DNA of 64,000 nucleotides, taken from Bacillota bacterium (GTDB lineage Bacteria > Bacillota > Sulfobacillia > Sulfobacillales > Sulfobacillaceae). How positions within the stretch are numbered: position 1 is the first letter of the stretch; the number at the start of each line of letters is the position of its first letter. The DNA is taken from positions 62,001 through 126,000 of the forward strand of contig JAKBWA010000010.1 of assembly GCA_021841025.1 (NCBI GenBank). The letters run 5' to 3'. Shown here in pieces: positions 28,740 through 36,842 of the stretch. Position numbers and translations under genes: made by a program. The notes beneath the pieces were generated by a model. It saw only the letters and a list, made by a program, of their open reading frames with translations, ran no database searches and was not told the origin of the DNA.

Positions 28740-29270
28740 TTAGTCCTTGTCTGGAGTCAAGAACTCCACCTCAACGGCATGTTGGCCTTTCAAGATCCAA
28801 TAAGCTTTGTTCACTAACGCCTCGTCCCCACTCACTGTGACCAAATAATCACCTTGTTCGATCGATTGCTCATATCGGATCGCCTTTTCGCGTTTCATCC
28901 CCCATCCGATCAAAAGACCGGCGAGACCGCCAAAGGCTGCCCCTTCAACGGCCGTAGCTAACGCGTAGGCTAAGGGGCCAAAAAGAACCAAGGATCCTGC
29001 GGCAGGACTGAACAACACTGTGAACCCCATTAATAACCCTAAAACACCGCCCCACAAAGCTCCAAACTTGCTGCCTTGTTTCACTACACCACTAATGGTG
29101 GTATATCCCAAGGGTCTTTCTTTGATAGAAAAATTTTTCCCCACAAGAGAGATATGTCCAACTGGAATGTCCTGGTCAATAAGCGCGCGCACGACCTGTT
29201 CAGCTTGAACATATGTCTTAAAGGTGGCGGCCACATGCGCTTCATGCTGATCGTGCAACTCTTGTGCCAC
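28740..29270 (-). CDS. DUF1269/YflT-like membrane protein
   Basis: About 176 aa. The N-terminal part (AATFKTYVQAEQVVRALIDQ, then HISLVGKNF) resembles the soluble heat-induced YflT domain. Two glycine-rich hydrophobic stretches follow (roughly residues 70-100 and 105-125) and a C-terminal soluble part with GDYLVTVSGDEALVNKAYWIL. Such proteins are linked with general stress responses; the molecular role is unknown. The frame is open to 29327; GTG 29270 lies 7 nt after a G-run and starts near the domain, but ATG 29294 is possible. Confidence 0.65.
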   Translation of the reverse strand: MAQELHDQHEAHVAATFKTYVQAEQVVRALIDQDIPVGHISLVGKNFSIKERPLGYTTISGVVKQGSKFGALWGGVLGLLMGFTVLFSPAAGSLVLFGPLAYALATAVEGAAFGGLAGLLIGWGMKREKAIRYEQSIEQGDYLVTVSGDEALVNKAYWILKGQHAVEVEFLTPDKD

Positions 29271-29439
29271 TCTCAATCCCCCCAAATTCTCCATTGGATT
29301 CAGTGCCCCATCATACCGCCAGACCACGAACTATAACGCTAGGGTTAAAGCCAAAGGACTTGTGATTATGGAGTTCTTATGCGTGCGATCTCCGGATCCT
29401 CTGACATCCTTAGCCTCGGCACTTTTCATCTTCCAATCA

Positions 29440-30045
29440 TCATGGTACACAAAAGATGTTCTCCCTATCAGCATGCTTCTCACGTTCAATGCCCATCTCG
29501 TCTAAATAATGCCCCAACTTTTGCAAATCATGACACATCACCAGACGGGCGCTCCGACGGTAGATAAGGTACGCCGGATGAAAGAGGGGAAACAAAGTCG
29601 GGCCCACGGAGCTCTGAACAATTGTGCCGCGTTTTGCCTGGAAATCATCCCTGCCGCTCACAGACTCATAGGCAATGCGTCCCATCGTGACCATAACCCG
29701 AGGACCAATGTTTTCCGTGTCCTGTATCAACCAGGGGCGGCACGCTGTCACTTCTTCCGTTCGGGGCGGGCGATTCTTGCGTCCCGCCAGAGGACGACAA
29801 CGCACCGCATTATTGAGCCATATTGTCTGGCGGGTTAATCCCAAGTGAGATAAAATAGCATCAAACAGTTTTCCGGCCTGGCCTTGAAACCCAATCCCCC
29901 TCAAATCTTCCATCTTTCCCGGCGCTTCTCCCGTAAACATCACTGCTGCTCGAAGATTGCCCGATCCATTGACAATTTGAGTGCGTGTCTTCCATAAGTC
30001 GCAGCGCTGACAATCCTTAACTTCTAGCGACGCAAGTTCATACAT
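29440..30045 (-). CDS. uracil-DNA glycosylase, family 4/5 type
   Basis: Removes uracil from DNA; the family carries a 4Fe-4S cluster and is common in thermophiles and acidophiles. Cys pair CQRC near the N-terminus, motif A FTGEAPGKMEDLRGIGFQGQ, NNAVRCRP with the third cysteine, a later cysteine in TACRPWL and motif HPAYLIYRR at the C-terminal end. ATG 30045 is preferred (GGAAGGGAT about 10 nt upstream); an ATG at 30066 is possible. It overlaps the fur-like gene and is the last member of the rubrerythrin operon. Confidence 0.85.
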   Translation of the reverse strand: MYELASLEVKDCQRCDLWKTRTQIVNGSGNLRAAVMFTGEAPGKMEDLRGIGFQGQAGKLFDAILSHLGLTRQTIWLNNAVRCRPLAGRKNRPPRTEEVTACRPWLIQDTENIGPRVMVTMGRIAYESVSGRDDFQAKRGTIVQSSVGPTLFPLFHPAYLIYRRSARLVMCHDLQKLGHYLDEMGIEREKHADRENIFCVP

Positions 30046-30467
30046 CGCGGACAAATCCCTTCCCATATCACGGTTTGTTGGTTAATCGCCCACTTTCCGT
30101 CTTCTGCCAGCACTTCCTTGGGACTCGCAGTGCCCAAAGGAGGCAAGTCGTCGGGAAAGTCCGCCAGTCTGTGGCATTGTTGACATAACAAGTGATCGTG
30201 ATGTTCCAAACGAAAATCATAACGCCTTTTACCATTGACGGTAATGACGTGAACCAGCCCCTCCTGAACTAAGCGTTCTACCGTGTTGTAAATCGTGGCA
30301 ACACTCATAGCCGGGTAAACACTTCGAAGATTCTCGTATATCTCATCGGCGGACGGATGGTCCAGAACAGCAATACTCTCGTAAACCGCAAGGCGCTGGG
30401 GCGTAATACGGATTCCTGACGATCGCAAGATATCCAGAGTCCGGGTGAGTGTTCTCATCCTCATCAC
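30024..30467 (-). CDS. Fur-family regulator, PerR-like
   Basis: 147-aa metal-dependent repressor. Winged helix in residues 1-80 (RITPQRLAVYESI, SADEIYENLR, SVATIYNTVERLVQEG). The metal region has KRRYDFRLEHHDHLLCQQC and a second CPRC, forming the structural zinc site. An Asp in RRYDF occupies the place where PerR has its peroxide-sensing Asp and Fur has Glu, so PerR-type sensing is likelier; this is inference. It overlaps DUF3501 by 4 nt and is encoded in the rubrerythrin operon, so it probably regulates its own unit. Confidence 0.82.
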   Translation of the reverse strand: MMRMRTLTRTLDILRSSGIRITPQRLAVYESIAVLDHPSADEIYENLRSVYPAMSVATIYNTVERLVQEGLVHVITVNGKRRYDFRLEHHDHLLCQQCHRLADFPDDLPPLGTASPKEVLAEDGKWAINQQTVIWEGICPRCMNLRR

Positions 30468-31048
30468 CGGTCTTGAATAAGATCGGCCACCAAGGAAGCT
30501 TTAGTGGGACTAGACAAACTCACTCGGTACTCATAATTCGGGTGATGAATGGCTAGGGCAACGTCAGGAGACTCTGCCAATCCTTCAATCTGATCATGAG
30601 TAAAAGCAAAGGTAAGGTAATGGACCGAACTCGTCTTTTCTTCAGTGGAGCGTCCGGTTTCCGCTTGGGCATGAACTTTCAGATTATGACCCTCCAAGTA
30701 CACATGCTCTTCCACACCGGACAACTGACGAAGAATTTCCGCCATATTGTCATCAGAATTGAGCGCAATTAAGAGCGTTGCCCCAATAGCTTGGCCAATC
30801 GGCAACAAATCATTGTACACATCCAGTTCCTGCTGCACTAGATCAGGCCGAGTAATGTGCTCAATACGGCACATTTCTTGAACCTGAAATTTTATGGTGT
30901 CACGATTCTCAAACACCACGGAGATTCTCGAGCCGATATCCACACGGCGGATTTTTTTAATGTCAATGACCCGCTGGCGAAAGGGATTTCGAGTTTTTAC
31001 GTAATCGTCGATCGGCGCAATATCCGCTAAAGTCAACGGTTTCATCAT
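30464..31048 (-). CDS. DUF3501 family protein
   Basis: Family of unknown biochemical function found next to rubrerythrin and Fe-S oxidoreductase genes in many bacteria. The 194-aa protein shows the conserved start LTLADIAPIDDYVKTRNPFR, SVVFENRDTIKFQVQEMCRIE and a C-terminal HPNYEYRVSLS. It overlaps the preceding Fe-S gene by 4 nt and the following fur-like gene by 4 nt, so the three are coupled. Confidence 0.85.
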   Translation of the reverse strand: MMKPLTLADIAPIDDYVKTRNPFRQRVIDIKKIRRVDIGSRISVVFENRDTIKFQVQEMCRIEHITRPDLVQQELDVYNDLLPIGQAIGATLLIALNSDDNMAEILRQLSGVEEHVYLEGHNLKVHAQAETGRSTEEKTSSVHYLTFAFTHDQIEGLAESPDVALAIHHPNYEYRVSLSSPTKASLVADLIQDR

Positions 31049-32307
31049 TTTCCCTCACTTTCTATACCATAAGCGGCACTTAAAATTTCCACCGGATGCT
31101 TGGGAGCTTTGTCAGTGACAGTTTCAATCTGTAATCCTGCCAAAGCACAATCGGAACAAGCAATCCTATCATGAGCTTGGCGGAAAGCATCGGTTAACTT
31201 AGCCGCAACTTTCTGAGACTCATCATAAAATTGGGCTTTAAGTCCCCACGTCCCGTCAATGCCTGCGCAGCGGTCAACAACGTTAACGGTGGTCCCATCA
31301 ATATAGGTTAACAAGTCTTTTGCCGAACGTCTTAGCCCTTGCGCCTTGCTATGACAGGACAAATGATAAGTGAGTGTTCCCACCGAATTCTGAAAGTCCT
31401 TCTTGAGCTCCTTCCGGCGAGCCATTTGTGCAAAATAATCGGTCACATCCATGGTGGCTTCACTAACTTTTTTCGCCTCATCTGTTCCTAGTAATAAAGG
31501 ATACTCTTCTTTTAAAACATATGCACAAGTCGGTTGCAAAGCTAAAATTTTCTTGCCCGCTTGTGCATAGGGCGCCAATATTCGAACGTTTTGCTGCGCT
31601 CTTTCCCTGGCACCTGAAATATCTCCGCCATCCAGCGCTGGCATCCCACAGCACCTTTGATTGGCTGGCACGTCGGCACGAATATCATGATGGTCCAGAA
31701 CATTCATTGTTGCCTTCCCAATACCCGGATGATGATATTCTACTGTGCAGGTGGTAAAAAGAGCTACATCGGATTCTTTGTCGTGTCCTTTCCGGTTCAG
31801 AGCCCATTTCGAAAAACGAGTCACGGCAAACTGGGGCAAATGGCGCCGATGGTCAATCCCTACCATTTTTTCCATGAGCCGCCTCATCATAGGACTACGG
31901 TTGCTCCAGTTAGACAATCCCGGAAGGCGCGTCCCATTTCGCCCAATCCGTTCCGGATCGCCCAATACTTTGTCAACAAACGCGAGTCCCTTTTTTTTGG
32001 TCCGAATGGCTTTTGAGCGCAACATGAGTCTGGGAAAATCCAAATCAAAACGGTGAGGGGGCACATAGGGACACTTCAAGTAGCACAATTTGCACTGATA
32101 ACATAGATCTGCGGGGCGAGACAACTCTTCATCTGTTAGCAAGTCCACATTGTCGTCATGAGCCTCGACGGACTTAAAGAGATCAGGAAAAGACGGACAC
32201 AGGCTGAAACACAGCCTGCAGCCGTTGCAAATATCAAAAGCCGCTTTCATATCGGTCGCCAAGGCACTTTCGTCCCAGTATTTTTCGGCATTCGGATTAT
32301 ATTCCAT
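31045..32307 (-). CDS. Fe-S oxidoreductase with two 4Fe-4S clusters and CCG domains (GlpC/HdrD type)
   Basis: Soluble electron-transfer protein of 420 aa. Two ferredoxin motifs occur, CNGCRLCFSLCP starting at residue 27 and CYQCKLCYLKCP about 40 residues later. Two cysteine-rich domains follow, with QRCCGMPALDGG (CCG motif) and SCH...CAG segments near residue 330. No membrane helix is seen. With DUF3501 and rubrerythrin it is likely part of an oxygen or peroxide reduction chain; the donor is unknown. ATG with GGGAGA 6 nt upstream. Confidence 0.87.
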   Translation of the reverse strand: MEYNPNAEKYWDESALATDMKAAFDICNGCRLCFSLCPSFPDLFKSVEAHDDNVDLLTDEELSRPADLCYQCKLCYLKCPYVPPHRFDLDFPRLMLRSKAIRTKKKGLAFVDKVLGDPERIGRNGTRLPGLSNWSNRSPMMRRLMEKMVGIDHRRHLPQFAVTRFSKWALNRKGHDKESDVALFTTCTVEYHHPGIGKATMNVLDHHDIRADVPANQRCCGMPALDGGDISGARERAQQNVRILAPYAQAGKKILALQPTCAYVLKEEYPLLLGTDEAKKVSEATMDVTDYFAQMARRKELKKDFQNSVGTLTYHLSCHSKAQGLRRSAKDLLTYIDGTTVNVVDRCAGIDGTWGLKAQFYDESQKVAAKLTDAFRQAHDRIACSDCALAGLQIETVTDKAPKHPVEILSAAYGIESEGK

Positions 32308-32323
32308 AAAGCATCTCCCTCAC

Positions 32324-32352
32324 GTAAAAGGGGGCTGATGCCCCCCTTTTAC
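32324..32352 (-). terminator. hairpin between rubrerythrin and Fe-S genes, possible partial terminator
   Basis: GTAAAAGGGGG pairs with CCCCCCTTTTAC around a short loop. On the minus strand the stem ends in only four T's. It could reduce read-through so that rubrerythrin message exceeds that of the downstream genes. Confidence 0.55.
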
Positions 32353-32360
32353 TCACTCTG

Positions 32361-32783
32361 TCAATCTTCAAGTACCGCAAGACCTTTGGTAAATCGGCCA
32401 GCGTGACTCTTTTCTGCTCGGGCCAAGGTTTCAAACCATTCCGCAATTTCGTCGAATCCTTCTTCTCGGGCATCTTTGGCAAACCCAGGATACATTTGGG
32501 TATACTCGTATGTTTCTCCTTCGATGGCGCTCTTCAAATTGTCTTCAGTACTTCCAACAGGCACCCCAGTCACCGGGTCGCCGACTTCTTCCAAGAATTC
32601 AAAATGACCGAAAGCGTGTCCCGTTTCGCCTTCTGCTACGTCACGGAACAATCCTGCCACCTCTGGACGTCCTTCGATATCAGCTTTTTGAGCGAAGAAT
32701 AGATAGCGGCGGTTAGCCTGTGATTCTCCCGCAAAAGCCTCCTTAAGATTGGTATGTGTCTTGCTGTTGGCTAGAGCTGGCAT
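32361..32783 (-). CDS. rubrerythrin (diiron, without rubredoxin domain)
   Basis: Diiron peroxidase that reduces hydrogen peroxide. 140 aa, only the ferritin-like four-helix part: [19 protein letters not shown], then [36 protein letters not shown] and [11 protein letters not shown] provide the paired Glu/His iron ligands. The rubredoxin-like CxxC tail is absent, as in sulerythrin/erythrin forms, so another protein must supply electrons; the downstream Fe-S protein is a candidate. ATG with AAGGAGG 7 nt upstream. First gene of the operon ending with the uracil-DNA glycosylase. Confidence 0.93.
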   Translation of the reverse strand: MPALANSKTHTNLKEAFAGESQANRRYLFFAQKADIEGRPEVAGLFRDVAEGETGHAFGHFEFLEEVGDPVTGVPVGSTEDNLKSAIEGETYEYTQMYPGFAKDAREEGFDEIAEWFETLARAEKSHAGRFTKGLAVLED

Positions 32784-32821
32784 GATAATCCTCCTTATTT
32801 ATTTTTGGCAATAATAATTAC

Positions 32822-32859
32822 CTAAGATTAATTCTAAGATAAGATCTAAAATAATACAA
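32822..32859 (-). promoter_or_regulatory. rubrerythrin promoter overlapped by three 12-bp-period repeats
   Basis: On the minus strand TTGTAT (32859-32854), 17-nt spacer, TAGAAT (32836-32831). On the plus strand CTAAGAT, CTAAGAT and CTAAAAT begin at 32822, 32834 and 32846, exactly 12 bp apart, and cover the -10 and spacer. A perfect PerR box (TTATAATNATTATAA) is not present; only a loose match occurs. The repeats are a candidate operator for the Fur-like regulator of this operon. Confidence 0.55.
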
Positions 32860-33001
32860 TATCTCGTTCCCAATAGTTCACAAGCCTAAAGCCTCAACAG
32901 CCATGCCCTTCGCGTGAATGTTCACCAGTTCCTGGTCTGTACACTGCCCCTTTTCAACCAGACAAGAGTTCATCTGCGAGATCTGCCACACCCCGTCCTC
33001 T

Positions 33002-33048
33002 CCCCACATTTTCCCCTGTCATTTGGGTTTGATGGGGACATTTTGCCC
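33002..33048. repeat. possible insertion-sequence end remnant
   Basis: CCCCACATTTTCCCC (33002-33016) and GGGGACATTTTGCCC (33034-33048) flank TGTCATTTGGG. Blocks of GGGGACATTTT with TGTCA are reminiscent of IS21-family termini, but no transposase is nearby. Confidence 0.25.
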
Positions 33049-33069
33049 TTATGCTTTTCCTGGGCCTAA

Positions 33070-33134
33070 GGGTTGAGATCTCGCAAAAATATGCTCAACC
33101 CACTTGATCCTGACGCAACGTCAGGTTGTACGCT
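33070..33134 (+). promoter_or_regulatory. MerR-type promoter with 19-bp spacer and palindromic operator
   Basis: TTGATC (33104-33109), a 19-nt spacer, and TACGCT (33129-33134). The palindrome CCTGACG-CAA-CGTCAGG (33109-33125) fills the spacer, the arrangement used by TipAL/Mta-type activators. A second perfect repeat, GGGTTGAG (33070-33077) and CTCAACCC (33094-33101), ends just before the -35. Autoregulation by the downstream MerR gene is likely. Confidence 0.7.
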
Positions 33135-33175
33135 ATATTTGCCCATAGCAGTAACACCGTTAAAAGGAGAAAGTG

Positions 33176-33913
33176 ATGGCAGTCAAAGAACAATGGAAAA
33201 TCGGTGAATTAGCAAAGCTAACCGGCATTACAATGCGCACACTTCACCATTACGACCAAATCGGTCTGCTTGTTCCAACCTTACATTCAGATTCTGGTCA
33301 TAGACTCTATTCCCGGCAAGACATCGCTCGTCTGCAACAAATTATCGGCTTAAAACAGTTGGGTTTCCGGTTAAATGAATCTAAGGAACTGCTGAACCAT
33401 CCCCATTTTAGACCAGATGAGACGATCCGCTTGCAGTTGAGGCGCGTAAACGAACAAATTTTGCTCCATGAAGAGCTGCGCCACCGGTTAGAAGGATTAT
33501 ACGAGATGCTTCGTATTCAAGAAGATGCCACGGTAGAGCAGTTGATTCAAACCATTAAGGTGATGAAGATGACTGAAAAGTATTTTACCCCCGATCAAAT
33601 GTCGAAGATAAGGAAACAAGGGGAATTGCTCGGGTCAAAGAAAATTAAAGAGATCGAAAACGAATGGCTATCTCTCGTTGCAAAGGTTCGCTCGGAGATG
33701 GAAAAGGACACGTCCCCTCAGAGTTGCGAGGTCAAAGCATTAGCCAAACGGTGGAAAGAGCTCGTCAACTTGTTCACGGGTGGAGATCACGACATCGCAA
33801 TGTCTGTCAAACGTTACTACGCTGACAACCCGGACAAGGCAGCAGAGTTCGGCATTGACAAACAAGTCTGGCAGTACATTTCGAAAGCCATGGCAAATAG
33901 TTCAGAGTATTGA
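33176..33913 (+). CDS. MerR-family activator with TipAS drug-recognition domain
   Basis: Transcription activator of the TipAL/Mta group. Residues 1-75 form the winged helix (WKIGELAKLTGITMRTLHHYDQIGLL, HRLYSRQDIARLQQII). A coiled coil spans about 76-118. The C-terminal 120 residues (MTEKYFTPDQM, EWLSLVAKVRSEM, AKRWKELVNLFTGGD, NPDKAAEFGIDKQVWQYISKAM) match the TipAS fold, which binds varied hydrophobic drugs. ATG 33176 has AAGGAG 6 nt upstream. No efflux pump or other obvious target adjoins it; an IS remnant follows at once, so a target gene may have been lost. Confidence 0.88.
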   Translation: MAVKEQWKIGELAKLTGITMRTLHHYDQIGLLVPTLHSDSGHRLYSRQDIARLQQIIGLKQLGFRLNESKELLNHPHFRPDETIRLQLRRVNEQILLHEELRHRLEGLYEMLRIQEDATVEQLIQTIKVMKMTEKYFTPDQMSKIRKQGELLGSKKIKEIENEWLSLVAKVRSEMEKDTSPQSCEVKALAKRWKELVNLFTGGDHDIAMSVKRYYADNPDKAAEFGIDKQVWQYISKAMANSSEY

Positions 33914-34214
33914 GAAAAAATAATCGGAGAATGCCTTGGGCTTGCACGGAACTCAGTACGTGGACGAAATTTTCCTCGCAATAGTCCTTTGCCAAGACAA
34001 AACGATCTCGCCTAGGAGCCTGTCCATAAATTCCTAGGAGCCGTCTGCGCCGCCAGATGCTACAGGTATTGGCACGTAGTACACGAATCTCCTTCTTGCC
34101 GCATCACGCCAATTTATTCCATTCCTCAAAGGATTTTTGCCACCTCATGTCGAATAATCTCTTAGAACCCGAACGGGCGCATGGGATTGCAGAGAAATTC
34201 TTCGGAGGTGTTGT

Positions 34215-36009
34215 ATGCCGTTTCGGACCGGTTTGCCACGCGATCCTGCGTTTCTCCTGCCGCCGCGGGTGGATGAATGGATTCCACCAGGGCACCTGGC
34301 GTGGGTAATTGACGAGGCCGTCGATGGGATGGACCTCACCGCCGTCGAAAACACCTTTCACAAAACCGGGGCGGGCGCCCCGGCGTATCATCCGAAAACC
34401 CTGTTGAAGCTCTTGACCTCTGGGTATCTCACCCAACGGTTTAGTTCCCGCCGGACCAGCACGGCATGCCGCAAGGACTTGGCCATGATGTGGCTGGCAC
34501 ACAGGACGCAACCCAAACACAGCGCCATTGCTGAGTGTATTTCATCACCAGGAATTCCCCAAAAAAAGCATAAGCATTTCCTCACTTTCAGCAATTAGAT
34601 TCCCCACGACTGGAAACTGGACTGGGAGCCTCTAAGGGCATGCTGATAATCGAAAAAGGCCGTGGCAACCCGCTTTTGGCCTTAAAACACCAGCCTAGCA
34701 TGCCCGTCTTCTCCCAATCCAGCCAGTATTTAACTGGGAATAGGCACTGGGGAATCCAAATGCTTTTTTTGAGGAATCGTAAATGACGATATACAGCTGA
34801 GTTCCGAAAACAGCTTGTGGACGACATTCCGGGGTGAATGGCGCACGTGGTGCTCCTGTGTGCCGACATCGGGATGGTGGAATTTCGCTTAGGGGCCATC
34901 GACGGGTCGAAATTGCAGGCGGATGCATCGAAACATAAAGCCATGTCGTTCGCGCGAATGCAAACCCTGATTCCCGCATTGGAAACAGAAATTGCGACCT
35001 TGGTGGAGGCCCACGCGACCGCCGATCAGCAGGAAACGGCACCGCCCCCCGTGCCCGCTGACCGTATCCTGCGCTGGCGCGAGCGTTTGGACCATATTCC
35101 GCACGCCAAAGCGGCGCTCGAAACCCGGTGGAGTACCGAACATCCGGATACGCCGACGCCTCCCGATACGGAAATACAACTTTACCGATCCCGAATCCCC
35201 CATTATGGTGACCAAAACGCGGGGGCCCCAGCAAGCCTACAACGGGCAAATCGCCGTGGACGCCGACGAAGGGGTCATTGTTGCAGCCACCCTGTCCGCC
35301 CATCCGCATGACATGCAAGAACTGGTCCCCACGGTCGACGCCGTCGTCCAGACGACGGGGGGGTCAACAATTTAACCAACTGATCAGTAACGCGGGGTAT
35401 TTTTCTGCGAACAACATCGCCGCCATGGACGACCACCACATCGACGCCTATATTGCCGCCGGTTCCGACCAATGGCGTCAGGTGGCGGGCAACCCACTCT
35501 TCGGCAAAGGCCAATTTTCCTATGATGCCGAGACGAAGAGCTATCAGTGCCCGGCCGACCAGCGTCTGCCCTGAGCGCGCACCCGCAGCGAATCGGTGGG
35601 GGGCGGCGTTTCGCGAACGGTGGACGTCTATCAAGCCCATCGCGCCACCTGTGGCACGTGTCCGCTCAAAGCACAGTGCCTTACGGCGAAGCAGACCAAG
35701 AAAGTCATTACCCGCGGCCCCGATGACGATCTCCGCGATGCCATGAAGGCCAAGGTGCGTTCCAAAGCCGGCGATGCGATTTATCGGACTCGAAAGGGTC
35801 AGGTGGAACCGGTCTTCGGGATCATCAAAGAAACGAAGGAATTTCGCCAGTTTAGTCTCCGCGGTCTGACCCAGGTCACCGGCGAATGGGCCTTGGTGTG
35901 TCTGACGTACAACCTCCGCAAGATCGGCCGAAAAATTCAACGCATCGCCCAAGAAACGGGAGAGATCTGCACCATTGGCGGTTTAAGGGCCACGCACGCA
36001 GCTCCGTAG
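34215..36009 (+). pseudogene. IS1182-family transposase, multiply broken
   Basis: DDE transposase remnant. The N-terminal DUF772-type part (VDEWIPPGHLAWVIDEAVDG, GAPAYHPKTLLKLLTSGYLT, FSSRRTS, KDLAMMWLAHRTQPKHSAIAE) runs from ATG 34215 (GGAGG 6 nt upstream) to about 34538. After about 290 bp of unrelated sequence it resumes at 34841 (VVLLCADIGMVEFRLGAIDGS). Frame changes occur near 35170 and 35370, and the frame closes at a TGA at 35572. The last part (35596-36009) carries CGTCPLKAQC, TRKGQVEPVFGIIKE and FSLRGLTQVTGEWALVCLTYNL. At least three frameshifts plus the insert mean no active enzyme. Confidence 0.9.
34540..34836. other. about 290 bp insert inside the transposase
   Basis: Sequence with no match to the transposase on either side. 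It contains the 9-bp inverted repeat GGGCATGCT (34636-34644) and AGCATGCCC (34697-34705). On the minus strand a long open stretch spans two frames, but I recognise no protein. It could be a fragment of another mobile element. Confidence 0.5.
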
Positions 36010-36171
36010 TCTCTTTTTTGTTCGTTTTTCCCACGCATGACGTTCCCTGCGGGATACTATCCGGCGCAATATACCATACGTTAGCCGAAAATCCCGGTAG
36101 AGCGGTGGTCGATCTGTTTTCCCATGGGGATAGGATAGAGGCAAGTCAGGAATTTATGGACGGGCTCCTAG

Positions 36172-36380
36172 AGGTTTGATGTCAGTCTCCATGATCAATA
36201 TATCAGCGTTGTAGATCTCAAAAAGGATCCCGGTTAATGTCTTTTGGGAACACAAATCCACCCGGATGTCGCCTGGGTGGATTTTACCCAGGCCTATCCA
36301 TCCACGGCACGAAAAACCCGAAACTCCTGGTTCTCCAAAGCCTGTGCCCACATCACATGAGATCAAAGGCATAAGGAATG
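36172..36380. other. non-coding flank of the IS with a perfect hairpin
   Basis: AAATCCACCC (36254-36263) and GGGTGGATTT (36275-36284) form a perfect stem with an 11-nt loop, followed on the plus strand by a short T stretch. An 81-codon open frame on the minus strand here overlaps the IS end and does not look like a real gene. Confidence 0.45.
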
Positions 36381-36390
36381 GGAACAATGG

Positions 36391-36545
36391 TCTTGACACT
36401 CCCCTCCCTGATGAAGGGAGAAGATTCTTGCGAGGAACCGACTGACGTCAGCTTTACTCGCAAAGGGTTAGCCAAAAGCCCCCTATCCGGTCGCCCGAAG
36501 GTCTCCGGTTACTGGGAATGATCGTTCGCCGAATCCTGTTAACGT
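36391..36545 (-). other. orphan IS200/IS605-type right end, possible omega-RNA scaffold
   Basis: On the minus strand the stretch ends in CTCCCT-TCATC-AGGGAG (36420-36404) followed by GGGAGTGTCAAG, the form of many IS200/IS605 right ends and of the 3' end of TnpB-guide RNAs. Upstream lie GACGTCAGTCGGTTCCTCGC and a small GACC/GGTC-type fold near 36500. No TnpA or TnpB frame is present. If it is a guide RNA relic, the sequence after GTGTCAAG would be the guide. Identification is by resemblance only. Confidence 0.4.
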
Positions 36546-36842
36546 CTGGTCTTGACGACGCGATATATTTTACGCCTCCCACGATTGCGGGAAACAACCG
36601 CCAATATATCCTATTGTCAAAGAGCGAACACACAATTAGTTTATCACGACACGACCCGGGTATGGCATTGCAGGGAAAAACTTTCGCCTGACGGCGAGCG
36701 CCTTCTATCCCCGCCCCAAAACAGCAGGGTTTTACGGCGCACTGGATAAATAAGAGATTCCAGCGCAAATCCCGCCGAGTCTTCCTCCGTCCCCAGTCCT
36801 GCTCCCATTCCATCATCTTCCGCTTAACGTCGAAATCGCCTT
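36546..36842. other. region downstream of asparaginase without a supported gene
   Basis: A 120-codon minus-strand frame (36454-36816) begins MMEWEQDWGRRKTRRDLRW but runs through a terminator-like hairpin and the IS605-like end, so I do not call it a gene. The hairpin is listed separately. Confidence 0.4.
36672..36697 (-). terminator. candidate terminator after the asparaginase gene
   Basis: TCGCC and GGCGA pair around GTCA on the minus strand (36697-36684), followed by AAGTTTTT. It lies 146 nt past the gene end, so it is a plausible but not certain end of the transcript. Confidence 0.5.

Larger units (their letters stand above)
34012..36171 (+). mobile_element. decayed IS1182-family insertion sequence flanked by CTAG
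   Basis: Inverted ends at 34013-34034 and 36149-36170 match at 21 of 22 positions (core GAGCC[T/C]GTCCATAAATTCC). CTAG occurs at both outer edges (34012-34015 and 36168-36171), which fits a 4-bp target duplication or a palindromic target. The element is about 2.16 kb, longer than usual, because of a foreign insert in the transposase. The first 8 bp of the left end, TAGGAGCC, recur at 34035-34042. Confidence 0.85.

Noticed and set aside
30464-32307. Considered as glycerol-3-phosphate dehydrogenase subunit C and partner
   Set aside because: No glpA/glpB are present and the neighbours are rubrerythrin and DUF3501, so an oxidative-stress electron chain fits better.
34588-35318. Long minus-strand frames across the IS
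   Set aside because: They are antisense to the transposase over most of their length; only the part inside the 290-bp insert could be real, and it spans two frames.
36454-36816. 120-codon minus-strand frame after asparaginase
   Set aside because: It runs through a terminator-like hairpin and the IS605-like end, has no family resemblance, and lacks a convincing ribosome site.
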